A stretch of DNA of 64,000 nt from CAZFMJ01 sp964520045. GTDB lineage: Bacteria > Elusimicrobiota > Elusimicrobia > Elusimicrobiales > CAZFMJ01. The position numbers and the translations under genes are program-made. Where the stretch lies: contig CAZFMJ010000004.1 in NCBI GenBank assembly GCA_964520045.1, forward strand, positions 10,919 to 74,918, written 5' to 3'. A model generated the notes under the pieces. The model did no database searches. It saw only the letters and a list, made by a program, of their open reading frames with translations, and was not told the DNA's origin. This document shows positions 19,519 through 27,486 of the stretch, piece after piece; position 1 is the first letter of the stretch, and the number at the start of each line of letters is the position of its first letter.

Positions 19519-20721
19519 TTATATGCTCCCCATTTCTTTTCCGACTTTGCGGAATTTTTCAAGAGCGGTTTCAAGGTCTTTGTGCGTATGACCGGCTGTG
19601 ACAATGGTCCTGAGCCTTTCTTTGCCCCTCGGCACCGTGGGAAATCCTATGGAAAGGGCAAATACCCCTTCTTCAAAAAGCCGTTTGCTGAAGGCCGCCG
19701 CTTTGGCAGTGTCTCCCACCATGACGGGCGTAATAGGCGTTTCACTGGCGCCCGTGTCAAATCCCGCCTTTTTAAGACCTTCTTTAAACATTTTGGCGTT
19801 ATCCCAAAGTCTCGGCACAAGACCGGGTTCGCTTTCCAAAACATCCAGGCCAGCTATGCAGGACGCGACAACCGAAGGAGGATGGGAACTGGAGAAAAGG
19901 AAAGGCCGGGCTGTGGAAATCATATAATCCCGTAATTTTTGGGTGGAAGCCGCATACCCGCCCACCGCCGCAAATGCCTTGGAAAGAGTTCCTATCTGGA
20001 TATCCACTCTGCCCTTAAGTCCGAAGTGGTCCACGGTGCCTTTCCCGTTTTTACCCAACACTCCGCTCGCATGAGCGTCATCCACCATTACCACGGCGTC
20101 ATATTTTTCGGCAAGTTCGACTATTTCCGGAAGCGGGCATATATCGCCGTCCATGCTGAAAACTCCGTCCGTAACTATAAGCCTGCGCCTGGCGGTTTTT
20201 GATTCCCCGGATTCAAGAATAGCGCGCAGGGCTTTCATATCCTTATGCGGATATATTTTTCTTGCTGATTTCGCAAGCCTGGCTCCGTCTATAATTGAGG
20301 CGTGGTTAAATTCATCGGAAATAAGCAGGTCATTTTCGGCGGTCATAAGGGCCTGGCAAACCGCCGTATTCGTGGAAAACCCGGACTGGAACAAAACGGC
20401 CGCCTCCGTATCCTTAAACGCGGCGAAGCGCTTTTCAAGTTCCTGATGCAGGGACATGGTGCCGATTATAGTGCGCACCGCCGCCGTTCCGACTCCGTAA
20501 TCCTCTATGGCCTTTATAGCCGCGGCTTTGACTTTGGGATGGGTAGTTAAAGCCAGATAGTTATTTGAAGTAAGATTTATAACCTTTTTACCGTCTATCA
20601 CCGACACTGGCTCCTGAGCGGATTCAAGAATTCTCAGGCTCAAAAGCCTGCCCTGCTCTTTGAGCTGTTTTATTTCATCGTCCAAAAACCTTAAAGCGTT
20701 TTTTCGCGTCTGCGTCTGCAT
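19519..20721 (-). CDS. kbl: Glycine C-acetyltransferase (2-amino-3-ketobutyrate CoA ligase)
   Basis: A 400-residue PLP enzyme of the alpha-oxoamine synthase family. The Schiff-base lysine is K248 in IGTLSKAFAAVGGY. DDAHASGVLG and VTDGVFSMDGD are the usual cofactor motifs, and SDEFNHASIIDG is typical of the family. The family also includes BioF. The neighbouring tdh gene argues for the ketobutyrate enzyme, which splits 2-amino-3-ketobutyrate with CoA into glycine and acetyl-CoA. A GGAGGC ribosome-binding site precedes the ATG. It lies 257 bp after tdh, with repeat DNA between. Confidence 0.88.
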   Translation of the reverse strand: MQTQTRKNALRFLDDEIKQLKEQGRLLSLRILESAQEPVSVIDGKKVINLTSNNYLALTTHPKVKAAAIKAIEDYGVGTAAVRTIIGTMSLHQELEKRFAAFKDTEAAVLFQSGFSTNTAVCQALMTAENDLLISDEFNHASIIDGARLAKSARKIYPHKDMKALRAILESGESKTARRRLIVTDGVFSMDGDICPLPEIVELAEKYDAVVMVDDAHASGVLGKNGKGTVDHFGLKGRVDIQIGTLSKAFAAVGGYAASTQKLRDYMISTARPFLFSSSHPPSVVASCIAGLDVLESEPGLVPRLWDNAKMFKEGLKKAGFDTGASETPITPVMVGDTAKAAAFSKRLFEEGVFALSIGFPTVPRGKERLRTIVTAGHTHKDLETALEKFRKVGKEMGSI

Positions 20722-20736
20722 GTTACGCCTCCAGAT

Positions 20737-20965
20737 AAAGAAAGTAACCAGTCACCAGATGCCCGGCAACCCAGAAAGAGACCGCATTATTAAAAACCTT
20801 TATGAAACTTGCGCCACAAGTTTCCGGCCCTTAAGTCTCCGGCGACCCAAGTCACCATGTCACCAGACAACAGCACCGAACAAGCATAGAAACCGGCGAT
20901 TTTTTTCTTCTCTTGACTGGTGACCGGCAACCGGAGACTTGGTGACTTCTAAATAGCTGTCTCGC
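20737..20965. repeat. CTGGTGA/GTCACCAG-type repeat between tdh and kbl
   Basis: Units reading AGTAACCAGTCACCAGATG, GGCAACCCAG, CGACCCAAGTCACCATGTCA and CCAGACAAC (20745-20870) are opposed by TTGACTGGTGACCGGCAACC and GGAGACTTGGTGACTTC (20913-20951). The two arms are complementary in type and could fold. No gene is visible in the gap. Confidence 0.7.
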
Positions 20966-20978
20966 CGGTTCCCGTGTT

Positions 20979-22016
20979 CTACGGCACCAATACGACTTTC
21001 CCGCATTTTTTTTCTTTAGAAGACATTACCTCAAAGGCCTTTTTATGATCCTTAAGCTTGAATGTGTGTGTGATAACAGGCCTGGGGTCGACCGCTTTCG
21101 ATTTGAGCAGGCTTTCCATCTTGTACCAGCTTTTGAAAATTTCCCTGCCGACTATTCCGTAAACCCGCACTCCCTTGAATACAAGCTGGTTTGCATAATC
21201 AAATTCAATCTTTTTCCCCGGCAGTCCGAAAGCGGTAAATCTGCCCGCATTTCTTATCGCGGCAAACCCAAGATTAATGGCATCGGGGTGACCCGACATT
21301 TCAAGCACCACGTCTACGCCGTCATGGCTTTTTGCCGCCTTTTTTATTCTGCTTAAAACATCGGGTTCTGCGGAGTCTATTGCGGCATCCGCCCCCATCT
21401 TCAAAGCCAGTTTTCTCCTGTAGGCGGAACTTTCCACGGCTATCACGGTTTTTGCCCCGCACGCCCTTGCTATGCCTGCGGCAAAAAGCCCCTGAGGCCC
21501 GCAGCCCAGAACAAGAACCGTTTTGCTGACCACATCCTCGGTTAAAACCGCATAGACTGCGTTTCCGAAAGGCTCCATTATGGAACCTATGTCTTTTAAA
21601 CCCCCGTCTGAATGCTTCCACGCGCATCTGGGGGGCACCGCGGCGTATTCGGCAAACCCGCCGGGAGAATCTATGCCCAAAATCCGCGTATTAGCGCACA
21701 CATGCCGCTGGTCGTTGCGGCACTGATAGCAGAGCCCGCAAAAAATATGGGATTCAACCGAAACAAAATCGCCCTTGGCGAATCCGCGGGAGCGCGTTCC
21801 CGTTTCAATCACATGGCCGCATAATTCGTGTCCGAATACCATGGGAATTTTTATTCTCTTGGGCGCCCAGCCGGTCCAGTTGTAAATAGGCAGGTCGCTT
21901 CCGCATATGGAAGCGCTGTGGATTTTTATGAGGATTTCATCCTTATTTATCGACGGCATAGCCGTCTCGGCATAATCGGCTCCGGCGCACGGCTTGGTTT
22001 TGCATAAAGCTTTCAT
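20979..22016 (-). CDS. tdh: L-threonine 3-dehydrogenase, zinc-dependent MDR family
   Basis: A 345-residue medium-chain dehydrogenase. The catalytic zinc ligand C38 lies in SICGSDLPIYNW, with GHELCGHV following. The structural zinc loop is CGLCYQCRNDQRHVC. EPFGNAVYAVL and the NAD Rossmann motif LVLGCGPQGLFAAG follow. GHI/SHIFCG and EPFGNAV wording is characteristic of Tdh rather than alcohol dehydrogenases. It oxidises threonine to 2-amino-3-ketobutyrate, which kbl downstream consumes. An AAGGAG ribosome-binding site supports the start. Confidence 0.88.
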   Translation of the reverse strand: MKALCKTKPCAGADYAETAMPSINKDEILIKIHSASICGSDLPIYNWTGWAPKRIKIPMVFGHELCGHVIETGTRSRGFAKGDFVSVESHIFCGLCYQCRNDQRHVCANTRILGIDSPGGFAEYAAVPPRCAWKHSDGGLKDIGSIMEPFGNAVYAVLTEDVVSKTVLVLGCGPQGLFAAGIARACGAKTVIAVESSAYRRKLALKMGADAAIDSAEPDVLSRIKKAAKSHDGVDVVLEMSGHPDAINLGFAAIRNAGRFTAFGLPGKKIEFDYANQLVFKGVRVYGIVGREIFKSWYKMESLLKSKAVDPRPVITHTFKLKDHKKAFEVMSSKEKKCGKVVLVP

Positions 22017-22049
22017 AGATTTAACTCCTTATTTACAACTATCCGGGCA

Positions 22050-22121
22050 GACAGAAGTTAGAATTCAGAAGTCAGAAGCCTCTGTTCATTCTGAATTCCT
22101 ACTCCTGAATCCCGTCCACCT
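22050..22121. repeat. CAGAAGT-type heptamer repeat, paired arms
   Basis: Perfectly phased 7-mers CAGAAGT, TAGAATT, CAGAAGT, CAGAAGC (22052-22079) face an opposed arm ATTCTGAATTC and CTACTCCTGAATCC (22088-22112). It lies upstream of tdh and of the divergent DUF4912 gene and is a separate family from the GGTAGAC units. Confidence 0.7.
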
Positions 22122-22188
22122 GCACAGTAACTGTTTTTTTATATATTAACATTTATACGCTGGGGCAAAAAAGCCGACGCGCCGGCTC

Positions 22189-22226
22189 GTCAACGGTTGA
22201 CAAGCATTGCGGGTATGTAGGAAAAT
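22189..22226 (+). promoter_or_regulatory. Candidate promoter overlapped by a GTCAAC-GTTGAC palindrome
   Basis: TTGACA (22197-22202), an 18-bp spacer and GAAAAT (22221-22226) could drive the DUF4912-GH57 pair. The -35 lies in the perfect palindrome GTCAACGGTTGAC (22189-22201), a plausible repressor site. No regulator can be named. Confidence 0.35.
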
Positions 22227-22244
22227 AGTTTTAGTAGTCCGACC

Positions 22245-22673
22245 ATGAAACCAGAACTGACAGAATTGCATGAAAACCAGCAGCCGCTTCTTAACGCGGA
22301 CTGGCTGAACTGCTTTAACTCGGACAAAAACCGGCTTGTGATTCTGCCGCTAAGCCCGGTCTCTATTTTCGTCTACTGGCAGTGGACCGCTTCAAAAACG
22401 GAGTTTTTCAGAGGCAATCCCGCTCAAAACGCCTGCGTCCTCAGATTGTTCAATGCCGAAACAAAAACACAAGCCGCGGAATTCAAGTGCCGGTGGGACG
22501 GTCTTAAATTATATCTTGAGCCTCCGCAGGAAACCCGCAGATATTACGCCTCGCTCTGCGTGATCGACGCCGGAGGAACCGCGCAAACGCTTCTGGAATC
22601 CAATGTCATAACCCTTCCTTACGGGGGGCAGGCGGGAGAACTGGAAGCGGTTTGGTCCGGGACAAAACAATGA
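22245..22673 (+). CDS. DUF4912-like protein
   Basis: A 142-residue protein. The core LVILPLSPVSIFVYWQWT followed by CVLRLFNAE and YYASLCVIDAGG fits the DUF4912 fold, a small beta-sandwich often encoded next to GH57 enzymes and annotated as carbohydrate-related. No catalytic residues are known for the family. Its TGA overlaps the ATG of the GH57 gene (ATGA), so they are translated together and may act on the same glucan (inference). Confidence 0.65.
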   Translation: MKPELTELHENQQPLLNADWLNCFNSDKNRLVILPLSPVSIFVYWQWTASKTEFFRGNPAQNACVLRLFNAETKTQAAEFKCRWDGLKLYLEPPQETRRYYASLCVIDAGGTAQTLLESNVITLPYGGQAGELEAVWSGTKQ

Positions 22674-24277
22674 GTCTTAACAAAGGTTCTATAGCGATAG
22701 TGCTTCACGCCCACCTTCCCTTTGTCCGCCATCCGGAATATCCTAGATTTCTTGAGGAAGACTGGTTTTTTGAGGCTGTAATAGAGACCTACATTCCCAT
22801 CATATCCATGCTGGAGCGGCTGGTTAAAGACGGCATACGGCCGGCGCTTACGATATCCCTGTCCCCGACCCTCTGCGCCATGCTTGAAGACGATCTGCTG
22901 GAAAAACGCTGCAGGCAGTATCTTGAAAACCGCATGGAGCTCATCGAGGAAGAAATATCAAAAATCGGGGATCACGGTCCCGCGGCCGAAACCGCGAAAA
23001 TGTACCGCGAACTGTTCAGCCAGGCTTATTCCATAATGAACAAATACAGCGGAGATCTGATAACCCCGTTTAAACAGCTCCAGCAGGCGGGCCAGATAGA
23101 AGTCATCACCTGCTCGGCAACGCATGCCCTGCTTCCGCTGATAATTCATCCCGAATCCCTGCGGGCGCAGATAACCGCCGCCGCTGACGATTACAATGAC
23201 AGGTTCAACCGCAAAACAAAAGGTTTCTGGCTTCCGGAATGCGGTTATGACCACAGGATACCGCAGTTCCTTAAACTTGCCGGCGTTAAATACTTTTTTT
23301 CGGAAAGCCATACTATTAACTATTCCAGACCGCGGCCTAAAATGGGGATATACGCACCCTTAAAAACACCTTCCGGAGTAATGACTCTGGGAAGAGACGC
23401 GGAATCGGCCCGCGAGGTCTGGAGCTCCAAATTCGGCTATCCCGGAGATCCGGCATACAGGGAATTTTATAAAGACCTTGGATTCGACGCGGATTATGAT
23501 TACATAAAACCGTATCTTCATCCTGACGGAGTGAGAAGATCCATAGGTATAAAATATCACCGCATTACGGGCACGGTGGATTTGGCAGGGAAAGAGCTTT
23601 ACGACCCGTCCCTTGCCAGGGCCGCCGCGGAAAAACATGCGCTGGATTTCATAAAAAAACGGCTTAAACAGGCCGATGATATATATGCCGAAAAGGGCAT
23701 ACGCCCGATAATAACCGGCACCTACGACGCGGAACTTTTCGGACACTGGTGGTTTGAAGGACCGCTTTTTCTTGAAAATGTGCTTAGAAAAATACGGCAG
23801 GAACGGGCTCCGCTTCAGGTGGCGCTTCCTTCCGAATGCATTGAAACCTATCCCCAGCCGCAGGAAGCGGAGCCGGAAATATCGTCATGGGGAGACAGGG
23901 GATATTTTGAGCCGTGGGCAAACGGCTCCAACGACTGGATATACCCGCCGATAATCGCATCCTCGGAGAAAATGATAGAAGCGGCCAACCGTTTCCGCCA
24001 TCAGAACTTAAGCTATCTGGAAACAAGAGCGCTTAATCAGGCCGCGCGGGAAACTCTTCTCGCGCAATCCTCGGACTGGGCATTTCTTATGAATGTCGGC
24101 ACTCACCCGGAATACGCGGCGGGCAGGGTGCGACTGCACTGCAAAAACAGCGCACGGCTGATTTCAATGGTCACGGATAAATGTATGGATGAAAGAGAGC
24201 TTCAGCAGATGGAAGCAAAAAATAATATTTTCCCGCGGATGGATTTTAGGATCTTCGCCTCAGCCTCGGCGTTTTAA
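22670..24277 (+). CDS. GH57 glycoside hydrolase, 1,4-alpha-glucan branching enzyme type
   Basis: Starting at ATG 22670 (ATGA overlap) it has 535 residues. The five GH57 motifs are visible in order: HAHLPF, SATHALLP, the nucleophile motif GFWLPECGY with E190, the acid/base motif GTYDAELFGHWWFEG with D353, and a final SDWAFLMN with a helical C-terminal domain as in the DUF1957-type branching enzymes. These build alpha-1,6 branches in glycogen. The enzyme has no signal peptide and should be cytoplasmic. The DUF4912 partner is coupled upstream. Confidence 0.88.
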   Translation: MSLNKGSIAIVLHAHLPFVRHPEYPRFLEEDWFFEAVIETYIPIISMLERLVKDGIRPALTISLSPTLCAMLEDDLLEKRCRQYLENRMELIEEEISKIGDHGPAAETAKMYRELFSQAYSIMNKYSGDLITPFKQLQQAGQIEVITCSATHALLPLIIHPESLRAQITAAADDYNDRFNRKTKGFWLPECGYDHRIPQFLKLAGVKYFFSESHTINYSRPRPKMGIYAPLKTPSGVMTLGRDAESAREVWSSKFGYPGDPAYREFYKDLGFDADYDYIKPYLHPDGVRRSIGIKYHRITGTVDLAGKELYDPSLARAAAEKHALDFIKKRLKQADDIYAEKGIRPIITGTYDAELFGHWWFEGPLFLENVLRKIRQERAPLQVALPSECIETYPQPQEAEPEISSWGDRGYFEPWANGSNDWIYPPIIASSEKMIEAANRFRHQNLSYLETRALNQAARETLLAQSSDWAFLMNVGTHPEYAAGRVRLHCKNSARLISMVTDKCMDERELQQMEAKNNIFPRMDFRIFASASAF

Positions 24278-24303
24278 ATTACAGAACGCTGATAAACAAA
24301 CCA

Positions 24304-24470
24304 AACCGCAAAGCGCGCAAAGGGTTTACGCTAAGAACGCAAAGATTACACAAACCCTTAACTTTCCATCCATCCCCATGCCAATGACTCCGCTGGAGAA
24401 TTCTTTTTCCATCATCTCCCTCAGATTCGCTCCGTATCCTTCGCGTTTGCTTTGCGTTCTTTGCGTTTAG
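24304..24470. repeat. Inverted repeat of GCAAAG / CTTTGC units
   Basis: ACCGCAAAGCGCGCAAAGGG and CGCTAAGAACGCAAAG (24305-24344) face TTCGCGTTTGCTTTGCGTTC and TTTGCGTTTAG (24440-24470). The arms are complementary in type and separated by about 95 bp of unique sequence. A related block lies at 63456-63540. The gap between the convergent GH57 and small membrane protein genes holds nothing else. Confidence 0.65.
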
Positions 24471-24483
24471 TCTTCGAGTTTTT

Positions 24484-24942
24484 TTACAACTGCTTCAGAA
24501 ACTGCACGGAAATACGTTCCCGCGCTTCAAGCGAAGAAATTTTTGTTTTTTTTATTCCGCGGATAATAACAAGCATGTCACGGCAGGCGGAATGCTTGTC
24601 CCCGTAAACAAACGGCATGAACATATGGTTTGAGACATGGACCCTCTTCATTTCATCGCCCTGATAATAAATTTTGTCATCCCCCCTGTTCTGCAGGCAC
24701 CACACAGCGGGCATTCCCAGGGTTTTAGCCGGAGATAACAACACCTGCTCATAAACAATATTCTGCCGTCTCGCTTCCTTAAGAAGGGACGATGTGCCCT
24801 GCCTGCTCCAGTATGCATGCGCCATTCCGGGGATGGCCGGCACGATCCAATAATAAATGAGAAACCCAGCAACAAACGGCAGGGCCGCCACAGCCGATAT
24901 TTTCAGCAGGGCGGTGAAGGCGTTTTTCTGAGGAGCAGGCAT
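24484..24942 (-). CDS. Single-pass membrane protein of unknown function
   Basis: I take the ATG at 24942 (MPAPQKNAFTALL), giving 152 residues. A TTG at 24981 is possible, but the extra residues look non-coding. One membrane segment covers about residues 10-33 (ISAVAALPFVAGFLIYYWIV). The rest would be periplasmic and contains YEQVLLSPAKTLGMPAVWC, a YYQGDEMKRVHVSNH strand-rich stretch and a CRDMLVIIRG strand. I do not recognise a family. It follows glnA by 45 bp on the same strand and could be cotranscribed with it. Confidence 0.6.
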   Translation of the reverse strand: MPAPQKNAFTALLKISAVAALPFVAGFLIYYWIVPAIPGMAHAYWSRQGTSSLLKEARRQNIVYEQVLLSPAKTLGMPAVWCLQNRGDDKIYYQGDEMKRVHVSNHMFMPFVYGDKHSACRDMLVIIRGIKKTKISSLEARERISVQFLKQL

Positions 24943-24987
24943 AGGGTTAGGCTGAAGACTGCAGGCTGCTAACCTGAACAATTAAGG

Positions 24988-26316
24988 TCACAGAATAGGA
25001 AGATATCTTTTCACTTCATAATCCGTGACTTTGGTGCGGTAGTCATCCCACTCTATTTTTTTATTTTCGATAAACTTTTCGAAAACATGGTCTCCGAGCG
25101 CCGTCCTTAAAAAATTAGATTTTTCGGCTTCTTCAATGGCCTCTATCAAAGAGCCGGGCAGGGTCTCTATCCTCTTAGCCCTGCGCTCTATATCATCCAT
25201 CTCGTATATATCCGCCTCAACCGGCTTGGCCAGCGGGATTTTATTTTTTATTCCGTCAAGCCCGGCCGCGAGCATGACCGAAAAAGCAAGATAGGGATTG
25301 CAGGCGGGGTCCGGGAATCTGCACTCTATTCTTGTGGAATACTCTTTTCCCACACGGGCCTGCGGAACCCTTACCATAGCGGACCTGTTGCTTTTTGCCC
25401 ATGCTATATAAACGGGCGCCTCAAACCCCGGCACAAGCCGTTTGTACGAATTCGTCCATTGATTGGTTATGGCGCATATTTCCCTGACATGCTTTAAAAC
25501 GCCGGCGGCAAAATGTTTTGCCGTTGAAGAGAGAAAACATGCGTCCTTAGGATCAAAAAACGTATTTTTCTTCCCGGCGAACAAGGACTGGTGCACGTGC
25601 ATTCCGCTTCCATTCACCCCTCCTATAGGCTTCGGCATGAAAGAAGCGTATACCTGATGGCTGGATGCCACCTGTTTTACAACCACCTTGTACGTTATAA
25701 CGTTATCGGCCATGCTTAAAGCGTCGCCGTAGCGCAAGTCTATCTCATGCTGGCTGGAAGCGACCTCATGATGCGAATATTCAACATGTATGCCCAGCTG
25801 TTCCAGCATAAGTATGGTTTCCCGGCGCAGGTCGTGAGATTCATCCAGCGGAACCGTGTCGAAATAACCGCCATCGTCAAGTATTTCGGGAGACTTATCA
25901 TTGCGGAAATAAAAATATTCAAGCTCGGGCCCCACCATAAAATCGGTAAAACCCATTTTTTTCGCCTGCTCAAGATTTTTCTTAAGAACGTATCTTGTAT
26001 CGCCGGGATAACTTTTGCCGTCGGGAGTGATTATGTCGCAGAACATTCTTGCGGTGGGAATCCCGTCGAATTTCCACGGCATTATCCTGAATGTGGCCGG
26101 CTCCGGCACGGCAAGCAGATCGGACTCGTATATTCTGGCAAATCCCTCCACGGAAGAGCCGTCAAATCCCATGCCGTCCTTGAGCGCATGCTCCAGTTCG
26201 CGGTGGGTAATGGAAAACGATTTTAGCTGTCCCAAAATGTCGACAAACCAGAGCCGTATAAATTTTATTTCCTTGTCTTTTGCGATTTTGAGTATCTCTT
26301 TTATCCTGCTGTCCAT
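24988..26316 (-). CDS. glnA: Glutamine synthetase, type I-alpha
   Basis: A 442-residue protein, the length of the short GSI-alpha class. N-terminal beta-grasp (about 15-95, with DGMGFDGSSVEGF). Metal and ATP/glutamate motifs: GPELEYFYF, SQHEIDLRYGDAL, GSGMHVHQSL, NRSAMVRVP and RIECRFPDPACNPYLAFS. The C-terminal region lacks the adenylylation tyrosine segment of the long GSI-beta enzymes, so control by adenylylation is not expected. It makes glutamine from glutamate, ammonia and ATP. A clear GGAGGACTAA ribosome-binding site precedes the ATG. A receiver-domain gene ends 18 bp upstream. Confidence 0.95.
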   Translation of the reverse strand: MDSRIKEILKIAKDKEIKFIRLWFVDILGQLKSFSITHRELEHALKDGMGFDGSSVEGFARIYESDLLAVPEPATFRIMPWKFDGIPTARMFCDIITPDGKSYPGDTRYVLKKNLEQAKKMGFTDFMVGPELEYFYFRNDKSPEILDDGGYFDTVPLDESHDLRRETILMLEQLGIHVEYSHHEVASSQHEIDLRYGDALSMADNVITYKVVVKQVASSHQVYASFMPKPIGGVNGSGMHVHQSLFAGKKNTFFDPKDACFLSSTAKHFAAGVLKHVREICAITNQWTNSYKRLVPGFEAPVYIAWAKSNRSAMVRVPQARVGKEYSTRIECRFPDPACNPYLAFSVMLAAGLDGIKNKIPLAKPVEADIYEMDDIERRAKRIETLPGSLIEAIEEAEKSNFLRTALGDHVFEKFIENKKIEWDDYRTKVTDYEVKRYLPIL

Positions 26317-26334
26317 TTAGTCCTCCACTTGTGG

Positions 26335-26703
26335 TTATTTAGAACGTCCGGTAGCTTTGAGTATTGCGGCATCTAATGCGGAGAAATCAATAGGTTTGGT
26401 TAAAACTATCGTGTTTTGCGACAAACCAAGCGCATAAATCACGTCCTTGGACGTGCCGGTTATAACGATAAAAGGAATTCCCTGCATGGGAGGATACATT
26501 TCCACCATAGCCTGGACGGATTCGCCCCGTATGCCGGGCATGTCTATATCCGAAATTATAAGATCGGGTTTTGATTTAATCACTTCGGCGATAAGCTCTT
26601 TGCCGTTGGAAACGCAAATGACTTCGTTTCCGCACTCCGTGCCCAGATAATCGGAAAGCATTTCCGTTATTATGGGATCGTCATCGGCTGTTATTATTTT
26701 CAT
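26335..26703 (-). CDS. Stand-alone response-regulator receiver domain
   Basis: The start at ATG 26703 (MKIITADDDPIITEML) overlaps the stop of the upstream gene as ATGA, giving 122 residues. The CheY-like fold is complete: acidic pocket D7-D9, phosphorylation site D52 in ISDIDMPG, the conserved threonine in VITGTS and lysine in VLTKPID. There is no output domain. The partner kinase is not in the window. It sits between a DUF2064 gene and glnA on one strand, but a link to nitrogen control is only positional. Confidence 0.88.
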   Translation of the reverse strand: MKIITADDDPIITEMLSDYLGTECGNEVICVSNGKELIAEVIKSKPDLIISDIDMPGIRGESVQAMVEMYPPMQGIPFIVITGTSKDVIYALGLSQNTIVLTKPIDFSALDAAILKATGRSK

Positions 26704-27329
26704 ATTTTTATTCTGGATTCCGCCGTCCATTGCTGAAGCGTTTGTTCGTCTTTGACCGTATAACTTTCCGGCAGCGGCGACACGGTAATCCTCAAATGTT
26801 TCGCCTTTTCCGACAATTCGTCAAACTGACGTTTTGACGGCCATGGATACCCCTCGAAAATCTGCGGATAGAAAGCCCCCACCGAAAAAAGATAAATTCC
26901 CCCGTCCTGAGACTGGCCCGCGGCGATATTGCGCTCGGCGCAGGCGTCAAAAGCTTTGTCGATAATTTCAGGGGAAACCCCGGGAGAAAAAACCGAAAGC
27001 ACCGCTACTTTTCCGGCCCCGGCGCTGAACGACCATTTTATCGCGTCCATAAGCCGTTCACCGCACGAAGACTTTATCTTAGGCTCCAGAAACCCCGGGT
27101 CATCAGAATGAAGCCACATAAGATCCGGAAATTTGGGCGTCTTTTCATACACAAGCACCGGATATATCTTTTTAATCCGCCTGATAAGTCCATAAACGCT
27201 TTTAGCTATATCCGTATATATGCGGCAGGCGCGTTCGGGACCGAATATTTCCACGACTGCCGGCTCCAGCCTGTCAGGCTGAGGCGCGTTAAGGAAAAGG
27301 ATCAAACATCTTTCTCTTATATTGGACAT
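26700..27329 (-). CDS. DUF2064 / glycosyltransferase A-like protein
   Basis: A 209-residue protein. CLILFLNAPQPD at the N-terminus, the ALYEKT-like LVYEKTPKFPDL strand, a G-rich KVAVLSVFSPGVSPEIID segment in place of the usual GxDxPxL motif, and AGQSQDGGIYLFSV are the pattern of the DUF2064 family (TIGR04282-type), which has a GT-A fold related to nucleotidyl- and glycosyltransferases. The usual acidic metal site (GSDCP) is not kept here, so activity is uncertain. Its TGA overlaps the start of the receiver gene. Confidence 0.6.
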   Translation of the reverse strand: MSNIRERCLILFLNAPQPDRLEPAVVEIFGPERACRIYTDIAKSVYGLIRRIKKIYPVLVYEKTPKFPDLMWLHSDDPGFLEPKIKSSCGERLMDAIKWSFSAGAGKVAVLSVFSPGVSPEIIDKAFDACAERNIAAGQSQDGGIYLFSVGAFYPQIFEGYPWPSKRQFDELSEKAKHLRITVSPLPESYTVKDEQTLQQWTAESRIKI

Positions 27330-27338
27330 AAAACAAAG

Positions 27339-27443
27339 AAGGTAGATGGTAAACGGTAGACGGTAAACGAAAGAATGAAGAAAATAAATGGAAGAAAATT
27401 TATATCTGTTTTTGTTTTACCATCTACCGTCTACCGTCTACCC
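27339..27443. repeat. GGTAGAC-type heptamer repeat, paired arms
   Basis: Forward arm GGTAGAT, GGTAAAC, GGTAGAC, GGTAAAC in exact tandem (27341-27368), a 50-bp A/T-rich core, then the opposed arm ACCATCTACCGTCTACCGTC (27419-27438). It lies between the PorV-type gene and the DUF2064 gene and would fold into a long stem-loop in RNA. This is the cleanest copy in the window. Confidence 0.8.
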
Positions 27444-27481
27444 CAATATGACCCCGCCACACAAGTGGTGGGGTCATATTG
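27444..27481. terminator. 17-bp-arm hairpin directly after the PorV-type gene
   Basis: CAATATGACCCCGCCAC (27444-27460), loop ACAA, GTGGTGGGGTCATATTG (27465-27481). Sixteen of 17 positions pair and the remaining one is G-T. It begins 6 bp after the minus-strand stop. There is no T-run after it on that strand, so it may protect the mRNA 3' end or be a REP-like mobile hairpin rather than a classical terminator. Confidence 0.5.
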
Positions 27482-27486
27482 AGTTG

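Noticed and set aside
26335..26730. Receiver gene starting at 26730
   Set aside because: The MDGGIQNKN extension has no ribosome-binding site, whereas ATG 26703 overlaps the upstream stop as ATGA and fits the receiver fold.
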